Assembly: GCF_026155325.1 (NCBI RefSeq)
Contig: NZ_JAPFPW010000006.1
Span: 110,466 to 174,465, forward strand
Reading direction: 5' to 3'
DNA: 64,000 bases
Source of the DNA: Desulfobotulus pelophilus
Lineage (GTDB): Bacteria > Desulfobacterota > Desulfobacteria > Desulfobacterales > ASO4-4
Under the pieces are notes generated by a model. The model had not been told where the DNA came from and did no database searches. It saw only the letters and a list, made by a program, of their open reading frames with translations. The position numbers and the translations under genes were made by a program. This document shows positions 16,679 through 25,555 of this stretch, in pieces; positions within the stretch are counted from its first letter, which is position 1; each line of letters starts with the position of its first letter.

Positions 16679-17542
16679 TCAGGCCAGAGGACACTTCTTT
16701 CTTACCCCTGTTTCCCGGTCATGGATTTCCATAATACTGCGGGCTTGGGAAACCATATTTTTTTTCCCAAATTCTCCCACAAACTCGCAGGTCCTGAAAC
16801 CGGTGTTTTTTTTCTCATAAATTAACTGCCAGTCTCTGTACTCCTTTTCCTTCTCCTTATCCTCCCAGGGGAAGGCGGAAGGAGGATTAGGACAGTTACA
16901 ACGCCATGGCTTGGAAGTAAGACGCGCCCGAAAACATTGCTGCTTCCGGGTTAAAACACCATAAAGAGGATCGGCATGCAACTCCTTCAAAAGGGCTTCG
17001 GTCTGGGGAGATATGGGATCATGCAGTCTGTCCGTAAACAGAAGACGCAAACCTTCCTTTGTCCGGTAAAGACGAAAACCGTGATCAGAATTTCGATCAG
17101 ACCAGGAGATAACACCCTGAGTGGTTTCATGAATCAGGGCATCATGGGAATTCCGGTTTTTCTGTTTTCGGAATAAGCCCCCTAAGGCGGCCCAAAAGCC
17201 AAGCGGCCTCGCCTTGGGAAAATCCACATCCACAAAAAGAACCTGATTACAGTTCAGCACTTCAGCACCGTACCGGTTCCTTGTAATAAGGGCAATGGTC
17301 TTCCCATCATGGGTAATCTGGCGCAGAATTTCTTCTTTTACGGGCACATCATGGTATTCATAACGATCCAGTCTTTCGCCCCCCATCAGACGTTCAAAAA
17401 TCCTCTTTGCCCTTGCCACTGCCTCTTCTCTGGCCTCATTCAGAGACACAAAGGACCAGCCCGAAGCAACAATGCGATGCGTCTGTCCACGATCATCCTG
17501 TCCTTCGTACCGGGTTTTTACCCAATAAGGCGGAATCTTCAT
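16679..17542 (-). CDS. Unknown protein linked to amidoligase
   Basis: I do not recognise a named family for this 287-residue protein. It has a conserved-looking middle with LFVDVDFPKARPLGF near residue 120 (an Asp-x-Asp on a hydrophobic strand), HGFRLYRTKEGLRLLFTD near 175, and a Cys-rich block LTRKQQCFRARLTSKPWRC near 220 with two further cysteines. The Asp-x-Asp strand followed by a YRTxxGxR strand superficially recalls nucleotidyltransferase folds such as archaeo-eukaryotic primases, but the equivalent histidine is absent and this is only a suggestion. It is the first gene of the cassette, 29 bases ahead of the amidoligase start, with AUG after GGAGGTTAC. Confidence 0.75.
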   Translation of the reverse strand: MKIPPYWVKTRYEGQDDRGQTHRIVASGWSFVSLNEAREEAVARAKRIFERLMGGERLDRYEYHDVPVKEEILRQITHDGKTIALITRNRYGAEVLNCNQVLFVDVDFPKARPLGFWAALGGLFRKQKNRNSHDALIHETTQGVISWSDRNSDHGFRLYRTKEGLRLLFTDRLHDPISPQTEALLKELHADPLYGVLTRKQQCFRARLTSKPWRCNCPNPPSAFPWEDKEKEKEYRDWQLIYEKKNTGFRTCEFVGEFGKKNMVSQARSIMEIHDRETGVRKKCPLA

Positions 17543-17700
17543 GTAACCTCCATCATAAAAAGGGGTGGGTACAACCCGACAAACGCCCCCGACTTCTCCA
17601 CCGTGGATGACGTAATCTGCCTGTCATAGGCATACGAAGCTGCACCTCGTTCTCATTGCCGGTTCCCATGGCAGAGTCTTCTTCGCCAAATAACAGCAAA

Positions 17701-18459
17701 TCAAACAGTGGATGTATGGGAATTCTGTTTAGGATTTTCAGGAGGAAACAGGTTCTCAGATATTTCAACCCATGTGGCCCGAGCGAGTCCGATAAGCTTC
17801 CCGGATTCAGAAAAAACCGCCGTTCCAGCTGCATGCCTTCTGCCATCTGTTTCAAGGGGCCAGCCCATGGCAACACAGCGGTCGCCGGGCTTGACTTTTC
17901 CATTTATGCTGGCGGTAAGCTCTCCCAGTACCACGGTCATGCCCTTTCCGACAGAGGGAGCCACAGCAAAAGCTCCCGGGCAGTCGAGAGCTGCCCATAA
18001 AAAAGCGTCCGGCACAACACCATCACGGGCAAGGGAGGCATCCACAACCCATGGAGAGGCAACCACACTTTCCTGACAAACAGGGCCTGCAAAGATTTGA
18101 AGTCCATCCCCTTTTTCACGTAAAGGGCCGCAAACAAAACACCTTGGAAAACTGTGATAACGAAAACCCGCATAAGACCTGGCAGCGTCCATGGCTCTGT
18201 CGAAAGAAATAAATTCCGGCTTCTCCATTTCCAATAATGCTGGCCTGCCTTCTCCCACAAGCTTATCTCCGAAAAATAATCTGGCCCCCGTGTCATGGGA
18301 TTCCAGTTGCAGGGGAACATTCAAAGGGGGAGGCATGCGTAAACGGACGGACGTGACTCCCGGAATATGCCGGGCAATGCAGCCGCATACATATCCTCCG
18401 TTACCTGAATTTGACGGACCACAGAAGCGTGGCAGAATGGTGAGGGTTTCCCTTATCAT
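17701..18459 (-). CDS. Hot-dog-fold thioesterase-like protein
   Basis: A 252-residue protein with features of a double hot-dog acyl-CoA thioesterase-like family: CGPSNSGNGGYVCG near residue 13, RCFVCGPLREKGDGLQIF near 108 (a pair of cysteines and Gly-Asp-Gly-Leu) and AFLWAALDCPGAFA near 158. No experimentally known function. The ATG at 18459 is chosen because AAAGGAAACC precedes it and because the family begins close to this methionine; the open frame continues 37 codons further upstream without a good start. It stands alone, 158 bases before the amidoligase cassette. Confidence 0.7.
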   Translation of the reverse strand: MIRETLTILPRFCGPSNSGNGGYVCGCIARHIPGVTSVRLRMPPPLNVPLQLESHDTGARLFFGDKLVGEGRPALLEMEKPEFISFDRAMDAARSYAGFRYHSFPRCFVCGPLREKGDGLQIFAGPVCQESVVASPWVVDASLARDGVVPDAFLWAALDCPGAFAVAPSVGKGMTVVLGELTASINGKVKPGDRCVAMGWPLETDGRRHAAGTAVFSESGKLIGLARATWVEISENLFPPENPKQNSHTSTV

Positions 18460-18648
18460 CCGGTTTCCTTTCCTTTTCGTGTAGTTTTTCAGAAAACCTG
18501 CCTGCCGTATGCTTTGTTCATGGATTTTACTATGGGTAAAAAACCAACTTCTTACAAACTGCGCAGGCACCTGCAGGGGAACACGGAGGATTGAACACAG
18601 AAGAAAAACCGATAGGATCTGCAGCAGAATCTAGCAGCGAAGCTGCCG

Positions 18649-18879
18649 TTACACGCTTTTATCTTCCAAGAAATATGTATCTTTACACTTTTCACTACAA
18701 AAATACAATTCCTGGCCTTCTCTCAAGCCTTTCAGAGCTTCACTTTTGGGAATATACAGGCCGCATACAGGATCCTGAACAAGCTCTTCATGAATTTCAT
18801 TTCCGGCTTTTCGGGATGGCCCAACAATAAGCCGCCATAAAATATAAATCAGAATCAGGGTAACAATGATGCCGGGCAT
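18649..18879 (-). CDS. Small membrane protein with YHS/TRASH-like metal-binding motif
   Basis: A 76-residue protein: one N-terminal membrane helix (MPGIIVTLILIYILWRLIVG), a short linker, then VQDPVCGLYIPKSEA and YFCSEKCKDTY, three cysteines spaced as in TRASH/YHS-type metal-binding modules. Such small anchored proteins may handle copper or other metals; this is family inference. The start at 18879 is supported by AAAGG before it; the gene begins inside the 3' end of folK (25-base overlap), suggesting coupling. Confidence 0.72.
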   Translation of the reverse strand: MPGIIVTLILIYILWRLIVGPSRKAGNEIHEELVQDPVCGLYIPKSEALKGLREGQELYFCSEKCKDTYFLEDKSV

Positions 18880-19367
18880 AGTATCCTTTCCACCCACTGG
18901 GAGTTCGCCGGAAGTTGTTGCAAAAGTTCCTGCATGCTTTCATGAAGCAAGGGATGGATCATATCCGGATCTATATCACAAAGGGGCCTCAGAACAAAAC
19001 GTCTCCGATGAAACCGCGGGTGGGGCAATATCAGTGTATCCGAACAATGGACACTGCTTTCATAGAGAAGCAGATCCAGATCCAGCATACGAGGGCCATA
19101 TCGGAAAACCTTTTCCTTCTGGCCAGCTTCTGCCTGCAGACGGAGAAGGCAGGCCAGAAGATCTTCCGGAATAAGGGTGGTGCGAACACGAACAGCTGCG
19201 TTCACAAAAAACGGCTGGTTTTCGTAATCAACAGGGGCGGTCCGGTAAAAGGGAGAAACGGCCTCCAGAATGATATCCGGAACCATATGCAGCTTTTCAA
19301 GCACCCTGGTCAGACTTTTTTCAGGGTTCCCAAGGTTGGCCCCCATGGATATCCACGCTCGTTTCAA
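18855..19367 (-). CDS. folK: 2-amino-4-hydroxy-6-hydroxymethyldihydropteridine pyrophosphokinase
   Basis: Transfers pyrophosphate from ATP to the pterin in folate synthesis. WISMGANLGNPEKSL at the N-terminus, FYRTAPVDYENQPFFVNAAV near residue 45, and RMLDLDLLLYESS followed by LPHPRFHRRRFVLRPL near 95-130 are the standard HPPK motifs, including the DLDLL metal-binding aspartates. The TTG at 19367 is the likeliest start: GGAGAAGG lies six bases before it and it overlaps the upstream stop (TTGA). An ATG at 19391 lacks a good ribosome-binding site. Confidence 0.9.
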   Translation of the reverse strand: MKRAWISMGANLGNPEKSLTRVLEKLHMVPDIILEAVSPFYRTAPVDYENQPFFVNAAVRVRTTLIPEDLLACLLRLQAEAGQKEKVFRYGPRMLDLDLLLYESSVHCSDTLILPHPRFHRRRFVLRPLCDIDPDMIHPLLHESMQELLQQLPANSQWVERILCPASLLP

Positions 19368-19798
19368 TGGACACCTTCTCCAGCATCCCATGTTGTCACT
19401 CGTGCGGGAGGGCCTTCCGCCCCACCCTTTATAAAGGGTCTTATTTCATAGACTAAGGAGCGCAGGGGATCAATTCGGTCTCTGTAAGTCCGGGCTTCCG
19501 ACCCCAGAACGGCAAGAAGCGTAAAAGAAAGGGGACAATCAGTGCAGGCACCCTCTCCAAAAGAAGCCCGGTAAATGCGAAACCCAGCAGGTTTTTCGCC
19601 TTCCACCTCCCACGCCAGAACAAACCCATTGGTTTCAGGCCGTGCCTCAAAGGACAGAGGCATGCTGGGCAGGCTTTTGCCCGGAGGGACGGGGGGGCCT
19701 TTCAGTCCACATGCTGTCAGCCCCAGAACACAAACCATCAGGTACAGGAGCAGGGAAATGATCTTTTCCTTGCAGGAAACCATGTCTTTCAAGTTCAT
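19364..19798 (-). CDS. Small outer-membrane lipoprotein, LptM-like N-terminus
   Basis: A 144-residue lipoprotein. The signal peptide has a hydrophobic core (IISLLLYLMVCVLG) and the lipobox LTAC, and the mature start CGLKGPPVPPG resembles the short LptM/YifL motif that helps assemble the LPS translocon LptDE. The rest (about 90 residues) looks like a beta-sandwich of fibronectin type III kind (FEARPETNGFVLAWEVE ... AGFRIYRASF). ATG at 19798 follows AGAGGTAT. Its stop is coupled to the folK start. Whether it works in LPS transport is inference from the short motif. Confidence 0.7.
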   Translation of the reverse strand: MNLKDMVSCKEKIISLLLYLMVCVLGLTACGLKGPPVPPGKSLPSMPLSFEARPETNGFVLAWEVEGEKPAGFRIYRASFGEGACTDCPLSFTLLAVLGSEARTYRDRIDPLRSLVYEIRPFIKGGAEGPPARVTTWDAGEGVH

Positions 19799-19899
19799 AT
19801 ACCTCTTTTTAGAAAGCAGATCGTCATTCTGCCGGAAGTTAGTCAGAATCAATCCCGCAAGACAAAACAGAAGGGGCACTCCCGAAGAAGGTCAATCTT

Positions 19900-21126
19900 T
19901 CAGTCTGTGCCAACACCCGTTGGCGGCTTGGCAAACAACACCAGAAAAACACCTCCCACACAGGCACAGCCTGCAACAAGCAGGGCTTTTTCAAAACCGA
20001 TGGCAATGGCAAATCCCGGGGCTACCAGAGCAGCAAGCCCATAGAAAATAAAAACAGCTCCATAGTTATTGCCTATATTTCCGAGCCCGAACCATTCGGC
20101 GGTGAGGGTGGGCATCATGGCGGCGAGTCCACCAAAACTAACACCCACAATGCAGGTTGCCATAAGAAATCCTACATACCCCATGGGTACAAGGGCCATA
20201 TAAAACATGGACAGGCTGAACAGGGTAAAAATACCCGTCAAGGAAAACTTTCTTCCATAGTGATCGGAAATCCATCCCCATGCCAAACGACCGAAGGCAT
20301 TAAAAAGAGAGATGGTGACAACGGCATTGCCGGCTTCCCTGAGGGTGAGTCCCACCATATCCCTTCCCATACCTGCGGCCACACTGATTACCATCAGCCC
20401 TGCAGAAACCCCGAAAAACATCCAGATAACCAGCATATAAAACTGCGGAGTGGCCATAGCTTGCAGGGTTGTGTAATTCCTTATGGACAACGCAGTACCC
20501 TTTCCCTGGGCAGGGGCAGGTTCCCATCCCTCTGGAGTGTAGCCCTCAGGTGGTGCAATCAGTGCCATGGAACCGATCAACAACAAAGAACCGTACATAA
20601 TTCCAAGATAGAGAAAAGCCTGGGAAACACCTGCGTTTTCAATAAAATAGAGAATGATTGGCTTAAACAGCATCCCCCCGACCCCAAGGGCTGCCAGAAT
20701 CAGACCAGTGACCATTCCCCTTTTATCCGGGAACCACTTGGAGCAGGTAGCCAGAGGCGTAACATAGGCGGCCCCTATGCCCAGACCAGCCAGCACCCCA
20801 TAGGTGAGATACAGGGTGTAGATGCTGGTGGCAAAACTCGCCATAGCCACACCCGTTCCCGTTAGGATTCCACCTGCAATGGCAACTTTCCGGGGTCCGA
20901 CCCTGTCCTGAATTCTTCCTGCCACAATTACGGCAACGGAAAAAAAAGCAAGGGTCAGAGAAAAGGTAAAAACCGTATCTCCCGGGGACCATCCGAAGGT
21001 ATCTACCAATGGCTGATTGAAAAGACTCCAGGTATAGATGGCACCCAGGCTGAGCTGCATTAACAGGGAGCCAGCCACAACAAACCAGCGGTTGGGGATC
21101 TTCTTATCAGCAGACGACACGGTCAT
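19900..21126 (-). CDS. OFA-family major facilitator (oxalate/formate antiporter-like)
   Basis: A 408-residue permease with 12 predicted membrane helices. The opening RWFVVAGSLLMQLSLGAIYT and WSLFNQPL, the loop motif GRIQDRVGPRKVAIAGG, and FPDKRGMVTGLILAALGVGG are typical of the OFA family, which includes OxlT and the pyruvate-inducible YhjX. The substrate is likely a small carboxylate, not determinable here. The ATG follows GAGGAGGGCACCCC. It is transcribed in the same direction as argH, 134 bases downstream of it, with an imperfect hairpin between. Confidence 0.85.
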   Translation of the reverse strand: MTVSSADKKIPNRWFVVAGSLLMQLSLGAIYTWSLFNQPLVDTFGWSPGDTVFTFSLTLAFFSVAVIVAGRIQDRVGPRKVAIAGGILTGTGVAMASFATSIYTLYLTYGVLAGLGIGAAYVTPLATCSKWFPDKRGMVTGLILAALGVGGMLFKPIILYFIENAGVSQAFLYLGIMYGSLLLIGSMALIAPPEGYTPEGWEPAPAQGKGTALSIRNYTTLQAMATPQFYMLVIWMFFGVSAGLMVISVAAGMGRDMVGLTLREAGNAVVTISLFNAFGRLAWGWISDHYGRKFSLTGIFTLFSLSMFYMALVPMGYVGFLMATCIVGVSFGGLAAMMPTLTAEWFGLGNIGNNYGAVFIFYGLAALVAPGFAIAIGFEKALLVAGCACVGGVFLVLFAKPPTGVGTD

Positions 21127-21260
21127 GGGGTGCCCTCCTCAGGCACGGTATATCTGGTAAGTCTTTATCGGATGCCACGGCCTTTTGATTTTCCTCAAAA
21201 AAGGCCCCCGTCAAATTTTCCCATGGACTTCTGAATCCGTACAGACAAAATAATACAAAG

Positions 21261-22646
21261 CTATTTTTCTTTCAGAAGAACTTTTTTCGCCATATCTATG
21301 GCCTCATTGACATTGTCCATGGCCGTTCCTCCTGCAGATTTTCTTCGATTAATCATGTTTTCTACGGAAAGAGCCTCAAAAAGATCCTCTTCCACAAGCC
21401 CGGAAAAACCCTTCAGCTCTTCCAGAGAGAGATCCTGAAGTTCCTTTCCGAGGGAAAGGGCATAGGCAACGGCCTTACCCACAACGCTGTGACATTTTCT
21501 AAAGGGCAGCCCTTTGGCCACAAGGTAATCTGCCATATCCGTTGCATTAAGAAAGCCCTTTTCACAGGAAGTCCGCATCCGTTCCGAAAGCACCTTCATG
21601 TTGGGCAGCATACGGATATAGATATCCACGACGGACTTCAGGGTATCCACGCCGTCAAAGAGGGGGAATTTGTCTTCCTGCATATCCCGGTTGTAGGCCA
21701 TGGGCAGGGACTTCATTAGGGTGAGAATATTCATCAGATGCCCATAAACCCTGCCCGTTTTGCCTCGCACCAATTCAGGGATATCGGGATTTTTTTTCTG
21801 GGGCATGATGGAAGAGCCGGTGGTGAAGGAATCGGAAAGCTGAATAAAGGCGAATTCCGAAGATGACCATAAAATCAGCTCTTCGGAAATCCTTGAAAAA
21901 TGCATCATGCAGATGGAAGCACAGGCTAGAAACTCCGCCACAAAATCACGGTCCGCCACCGTGTCCATGCTATTAGCGGATACTCGAGGGAAATTTAATA
22001 GCTTACGCGTCATATCCCTGTCTATGGGATGGGGAGTCCCTGCCAGTGCGGCAGCTCCCAGAGGCAGAATATTGATGCGCTTCAGGGCATCCTGAAAGCG
22101 TTCCGCATCCCTTGTGAACATCTCATAATAAGCCATCATGTGGTGGGAAAAAAGCACGGGCTGTGCCCGCTGCATATGGGTGTACCCCGGCATGGGTACT
22201 CCCATATGGGTTTCGGCCAGATCCACAAAGGCCCTGCGCAGGGTATGCAGCCCTGTGATGATCTCGTCTGTTTCCCTGCGCAGCCAGAGCCTGACATCCA
22301 GTGCCACCTGATCGTTACGGCTGCGGGCCGTATGGAGTTTTCTTGCCGTATCCCCTATTTTTCCCGTAAGGGCCGACTCGATGTGCATGTGGATGTCTTC
22401 AAGACTGTCATCGTGCACAAAACGGCCCTCTTCGATGTCTCTTTCAATTTCCTGTAAGCCCTTTTCAATGGCATCGGCTTCTTCGGATGAAAGAATACCC
22501 GCAGAAACCAGCATGCGGGAATGGGCAATGGAGCCTTCTATATCTTCCCGGTACAGACGGGAATCCGTGGCAATGGACGAGGTAAAGCGCTCCACGCTCT
22601 TGTCCGTGGGGATATCAAAACGCCCGTCCCATAATTTTTCCGCCAT
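21261..22646 (-). CDS. argH: Argininosuccinate lyase
   Basis: Cleaves argininosuccinate to arginine and fumarate, the last step of arginine synthesis. The fumarase/aspartase superfamily signature GSSIMPQKKNPDIPELVRGK near residue 275 is intact, and TARSRNDQVALDVRLW and PGYTHMQRAQPVLFSHH carry the substrate-binding and catalytic residues. At 461 residues it is full length. It is the last gene of the arg cluster on this strand and starts 137 bases after argG. Confidence 0.96.
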   Translation of the reverse strand: MAEKLWDGRFDIPTDKSVERFTSSIATDSRLYREDIEGSIAHSRMLVSAGILSSEEADAIEKGLQEIERDIEEGRFVHDDSLEDIHMHIESALTGKIGDTARKLHTARSRNDQVALDVRLWLRRETDEIITGLHTLRRAFVDLAETHMGVPMPGYTHMQRAQPVLFSHHMMAYYEMFTRDAERFQDALKRINILPLGAAALAGTPHPIDRDMTRKLLNFPRVSANSMDTVADRDFVAEFLACASICMMHFSRISEELILWSSSEFAFIQLSDSFTTGSSIMPQKKNPDIPELVRGKTGRVYGHLMNILTLMKSLPMAYNRDMQEDKFPLFDGVDTLKSVVDIYIRMLPNMKVLSERMRTSCEKGFLNATDMADYLVAKGLPFRKCHSVVGKAVAYALSLGKELQDLSLEELKGFSGLVEEDLFEALSVENMINRRKSAGGTAMDNVNEAIDMAKKVLLKEK

Positions 22647-22782
22647 GATTATTTTTCCTTAGGCTACTTCCGAGATTAAATGTACCCGAAAATTGAACCA
22701 TCACCCCGCTCCTCGCTTCGAAAGCCTCAGCCAACACCAGGAGGGAGAAGGGCAAAAGATATCTTCATTCCAGGAGCTGGCT

Positions 22783-23979
22783 TTATTTCTGCATCAGCCG
22801 CTGAATACGTAGGCGCAGGGCATTGAGCCGGATAAAGCCTTCCGCATCCCGCTGCTGGTATACACTGTCATCTTCAAAGGTGGCAAAGGCTTCGGAGTAA
22901 ATGGAGTTATCGGACTTCCGGCCCAGCACATAGCATTGGCCCTTGTACAGTTTGAGCCGGACTACACCATTTACCACGGTCTGGGTTTCGTCAATCATAT
23001 GCTGCAAAAGACGCATTTCCGGAGAAAACCAGAAGCCGTTATAAACCAGCTCCGCATATTTGGGGATAAGGCTGTCACGCAGATGGGCCACTTCCCTGTC
23101 CAAAGTTATGGATTCCATGGCCATGTGGGCCTTGCGCAGTACCGTGCCGCCGGGTGTTTCATAAACCCCTCTGGACTTCATGCCGACAAAACGATTTTCC
23201 ACAAGGTCAATGCGGCCAATACCGTTGCGCCCACCCAGAGTGTTCAGGATTTTCAGCATACGGGCGGGGCTCAGCTCCTCACCATTGACCGCCACCGGAT
23301 TTCCGGCACGGAAGGTGATTTCTATGATTTCAGGTGTATCCGGTGCTTTTTCCGGAGCCACACTCATGGTGTACATCTCATCCGTGGCTTCCTGCCATGG
23401 GTCTTCCAGCACACCGCCTTCATAGCTGATATGCAGCATGTTGCGATCTGTACTGTAGGGTTTTTTAGGAGTATTGGGCACAGAGATATCATGCTTTCCG
23501 GCAAACTCCATGAGGGCCGTGCGGGATGTGAGATCCCATTCCCGCCAGGGTGCTATGATACGGATGTGGGGATCAATGGAGAAATAGCTCAGCTCAAATC
23601 GTACCTGATCATTGCCCTTACCCGTGGCTCCGTGGCTGACGGCATCCGCCCCTTCAAGCTTGGCAATTTCCATCTGACGTTTGGCAATAAGGGGCCGTGC
23701 CAGGGAGGTTCCCAGAAGATATTCTCCCTCATACATGGCATTGGCCCGAAATGCCGGAAAAACATAATCCCGTACAAACTCCTCCCGCAGATCATCTATG
23801 TAGACCTTGGATGCACCGGTTTTCAGAGCCTTCGGCTCAATGAAATCCAGTTCTTCCTCCTGCCCCACATCGGCAGAAAATGCTATCACCTCACAGCCAT
23901 AGGTTTCAATCAGCCATTTAAGGATAACGGAAGTATCCAGACCACCGGAATAGGCAAGTACCACCTTTTTAACACCACT
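22783..23979 (-). CDS. argG: Argininosuccinate synthase
   Basis: Joins citrulline and aspartate using ATP. The N-terminal P-loop [18 protein letters not shown] and the [13 protein letters not shown] segment near residue 115 are diagnostic of the N-type PPi-synthase family. The ATG at 23979 (MSGVKKVV) follows GGGGGAGAAAC and gives 398 residues, matching the family; an ATG seven codons upstream is less likely. The 431-base gap to argF contains a copy of the intergenic repeat, so argG may have its own promoter. Confidence 0.96.
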   Translation of the reverse strand, partial: SGVKKVVLAYSGGLDTSVILKWLIETYGCEVIAFSADVGQEEELDFIEPKALKTGASKVYIDDLREEFVRDYVFPAFRANAMYEGEYLLGTSLARPLIAKRQMEIAKLEGADAVSHGATGKGNDQVRFELSYFSIDPHIRIIAPWREWDLTSRTALMEFAGKHDISVPNTPKKPYSTDRNMLHISYEGGVLEDPWQEATDEMYTMSVAPEKAPDTPEIIEITFRAGNPVAVNGEELSPARMLKILNTLGGRNGIGRIDLVENRFVGMKSRGVYETPGGTVLRKAHMAMESITLDREVAHLRDSLIPKYAELVYNGFWFSPEMRLLQHMIDETQTVVNGVVRLKLYKGQCYVLGRKSDNSIYSEAFATFEDDSVYQQRDAEGFIRLNALRLRIQRLMQK

Positions 23980-24410
23980 CATAAATTGTTTCTCCCCCAT
24001 CGGATACAGGCCCCTTGGATGCCTGATGGTTTATGAAATTATCTTTATTTATTTGGTAACTATTCAGAACATTTTTTCATGCAAGATGGTGCTTTAATTT
24101 CAAAGCATTGGTTCCAGCAAAAGACAATCGGGCTGTTTGTAAGTGACATTGCAATCGTTTCGGATCAGAGCTTTGAAGGCCTGTGCGAAAGAAACGGAAA
24201 ACCGTCTGAACCGCCATAAAGGCAGCGTGCTTACGCCTGCCATGGTAATAAAAAAGCTTATCCTGCCTGTGGCGGGGAGTTTGTGCCGCTTCCGAACAGG
24301 GCAAGAAGCTCTACGAATAAGATTGGGTCACGAACAAATGGTCCGGTTGTCTATGCACCTGATTATAGGCATTCGATTTACCAAAGTAAAATTGTGCTAA
24401 ATAATTACAT
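23980..24410. other. argF-argG intergenic region
   Basis: Contains no supported gene. It is AT-rich at both ends (TTTATTTATTTGGTAAC near 24046; TTTATTTATTT near 24410) and holds an intergenic repeat at 24131-24295 that is related to the one upstream of argB. ATTCAGAACATTTTTTCA near 24063 resembles a palindromic stretch at the same relative place before argB. Confidence 0.6.
24131..24295 (+). repeat. Intergenic repeat upstream of argG (copy 1)
   Basis: The first 35 bases (24131-24165, GGCTGTTTGTAAGTGACATT...) match 27753-27787 at 30 of 35 positions, and a second block at 24188-24209 (AAAGAAACGGAAAACCG...) matches 27864-27885 at 19 of 22. A final CCGCTTCCG near 24287 is shared too. Blocks keep their order but not their spacing. 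Confidence 0.65.
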
Positions 24411-25331
24411 TTATTTATTTACTAAGCAATCCAGCAGAGCCGCATGCATGTGCATCTTGTTTTCCGCCTGATCCCATAGTTCAGGATGGGATTCCATCAC
24501 CCCGTCCGAAATTTCCTCCCCCCTGTGGGCAGGCAGACAATGCAGCACAAGGGCATCCTTTGCCGCCAGTTTCATGCGGGTCTCATCCACACAGAAACCT
24601 TTAAAATCATTTTCCCGTTTTTTCTGTTCTTCTTCCTGCCCCATGCTGGCCCAAACATCCGTGTAAACCACATCTGCCCCATCCATGGCCTCCTCGGGGC
24701 TTCGCACCACCTTGACCCGGCCGGGAAATCTTTCTTCCGCCAGAGCCAGTACATCCCCATCGGGGTCATAGCCTTCGGGACAGGCCAGCATGAGAGAAAA
24801 ACCCAGAACACCTGCGGCATTGATCCAGGACTGGGCCACATTGTTACCGTCTCCCACCCAGGCAAATTTCAGATCCACAAGTTTATCAAAGCCCCCCTTC
24901 AGCTCCACCACCGTCAGCAGATCGCTTAAGATCTGGCAGGGATGAAAGCGGTCGCTCAGGGCGTTTATTACGGGAATGGAAGACCATTTGGCAAACTCTT
25001 CTATAAGATCCTGAGCATAGGTACGGATCACCAGAACATCTATATAGCGGGACAGAACCCGTGCCGTATCTTTCACAGGCTCGGATCTGCTCATCTGTGT
25101 GGCTCCGGTGGACAGGAACATGGGATGCCCCCCCAGACGGGCCCAGGCGGATTCAAAGGAAACCCTTGTCCGGGTGGAAGCCTTGTCAAAGACCATCCCC
25201 ATAACCTTACCGGCAAAGGGTCTGTCAATGATACCCAGACGCCTGCGGGCCTTCATTTCCAAAGCTCTGTCCATGAGCATGCGGAAATCTTCCCGGCTCA
25301 GTTCTCCAAGATGCAGCAGATCCTTTTTCAC
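24411..25331 (-). CDS. argF: Ornithine carbamoyltransferase
   Basis: Forms citrulline from ornithine and carbamoyl phosphate. FDKASTRTRVSFESAW near residue 50 holds the carbamoyl-phosphate-binding STRTR, HPCQILSDLLT near 130 the HPxQ motif, and LHCLPAHRGEEI near 265 the ornithine-loop HCLP. At 306 residues it is standard. The start is GTG with AGGGAGG upstream. A short inverted version of the intergenic repeat lies in the 224 bases before it. Confidence 0.96.
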   Translation of the reverse strand: MKKDLLHLGELSREDFRMLMDRALEMKARRRLGIIDRPFAGKVMGMVFDKASTRTRVSFESAWARLGGHPMFLSTGATQMSRSEPVKDTARVLSRYIDVLVIRTYAQDLIEEFAKWSSIPVINALSDRFHPCQILSDLLTVVELKGGFDKLVDLKFAWVGDGNNVAQSWINAAGVLGFSLMLACPEGYDPDGDVLALAEERFPGRVKVVRSPEEAMDGADVVYTDVWASMGQEEEQKKRENDFKGFCVDETRMKLAAKDALVLHCLPAHRGEEISDGVMESHPELWDQAENKMHMHAALLDCLVNK

Positions 25332-25458
25332 CAGTCCTGTTCCTCCCTAGAAAAGCAGCACAGTGAAAAAAATGCTGCCGTATAAAAATGTCACATGTAA
25401 ATATTCGGTATCCATTCCGTTGGTAACTGTACTTGTTATGCTGATTCATAAACACCCA

Positions 25459-25506
25459 GGCTGTTTACCCGTGACGAAACCATTGCAATGTCACTTGCAA
25501 ACAGCC
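25459..25506. repeat. Palindromic form of the intergenic repeat upstream of argF (copy 2)
   Basis: GGCTGTTTACCCGTGACG at 25459-25476 is inverted as TGTCACTTGCAAACAGCC at 25489-25506 (14 of 18 pairs). The right arm, read on the minus strand, is the same GGCTGTTTGCAAGTGACATTGCAAT core found upstream of argG and argB, so here two cores face each other. Confidence 0.65.
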
Positions 25507-25555
25507 AAGGTGCCTTATATCGAAAATAAATCACGGCAATAACAATATTGAAATT

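Noticed and set aside
21179..21206. Hairpin GGCCTTTT/AAAAGGCC between argH and the OFA permease
   Set aside because: An eight-base stem but a 12-base loop and no T-run on the minus strand, so not convincing as a terminator.
22936..24036. Plus-strand frame of 366 codons opposite argG
   Set aside because: Antisense to argG over its full length, with no recognisable domain.
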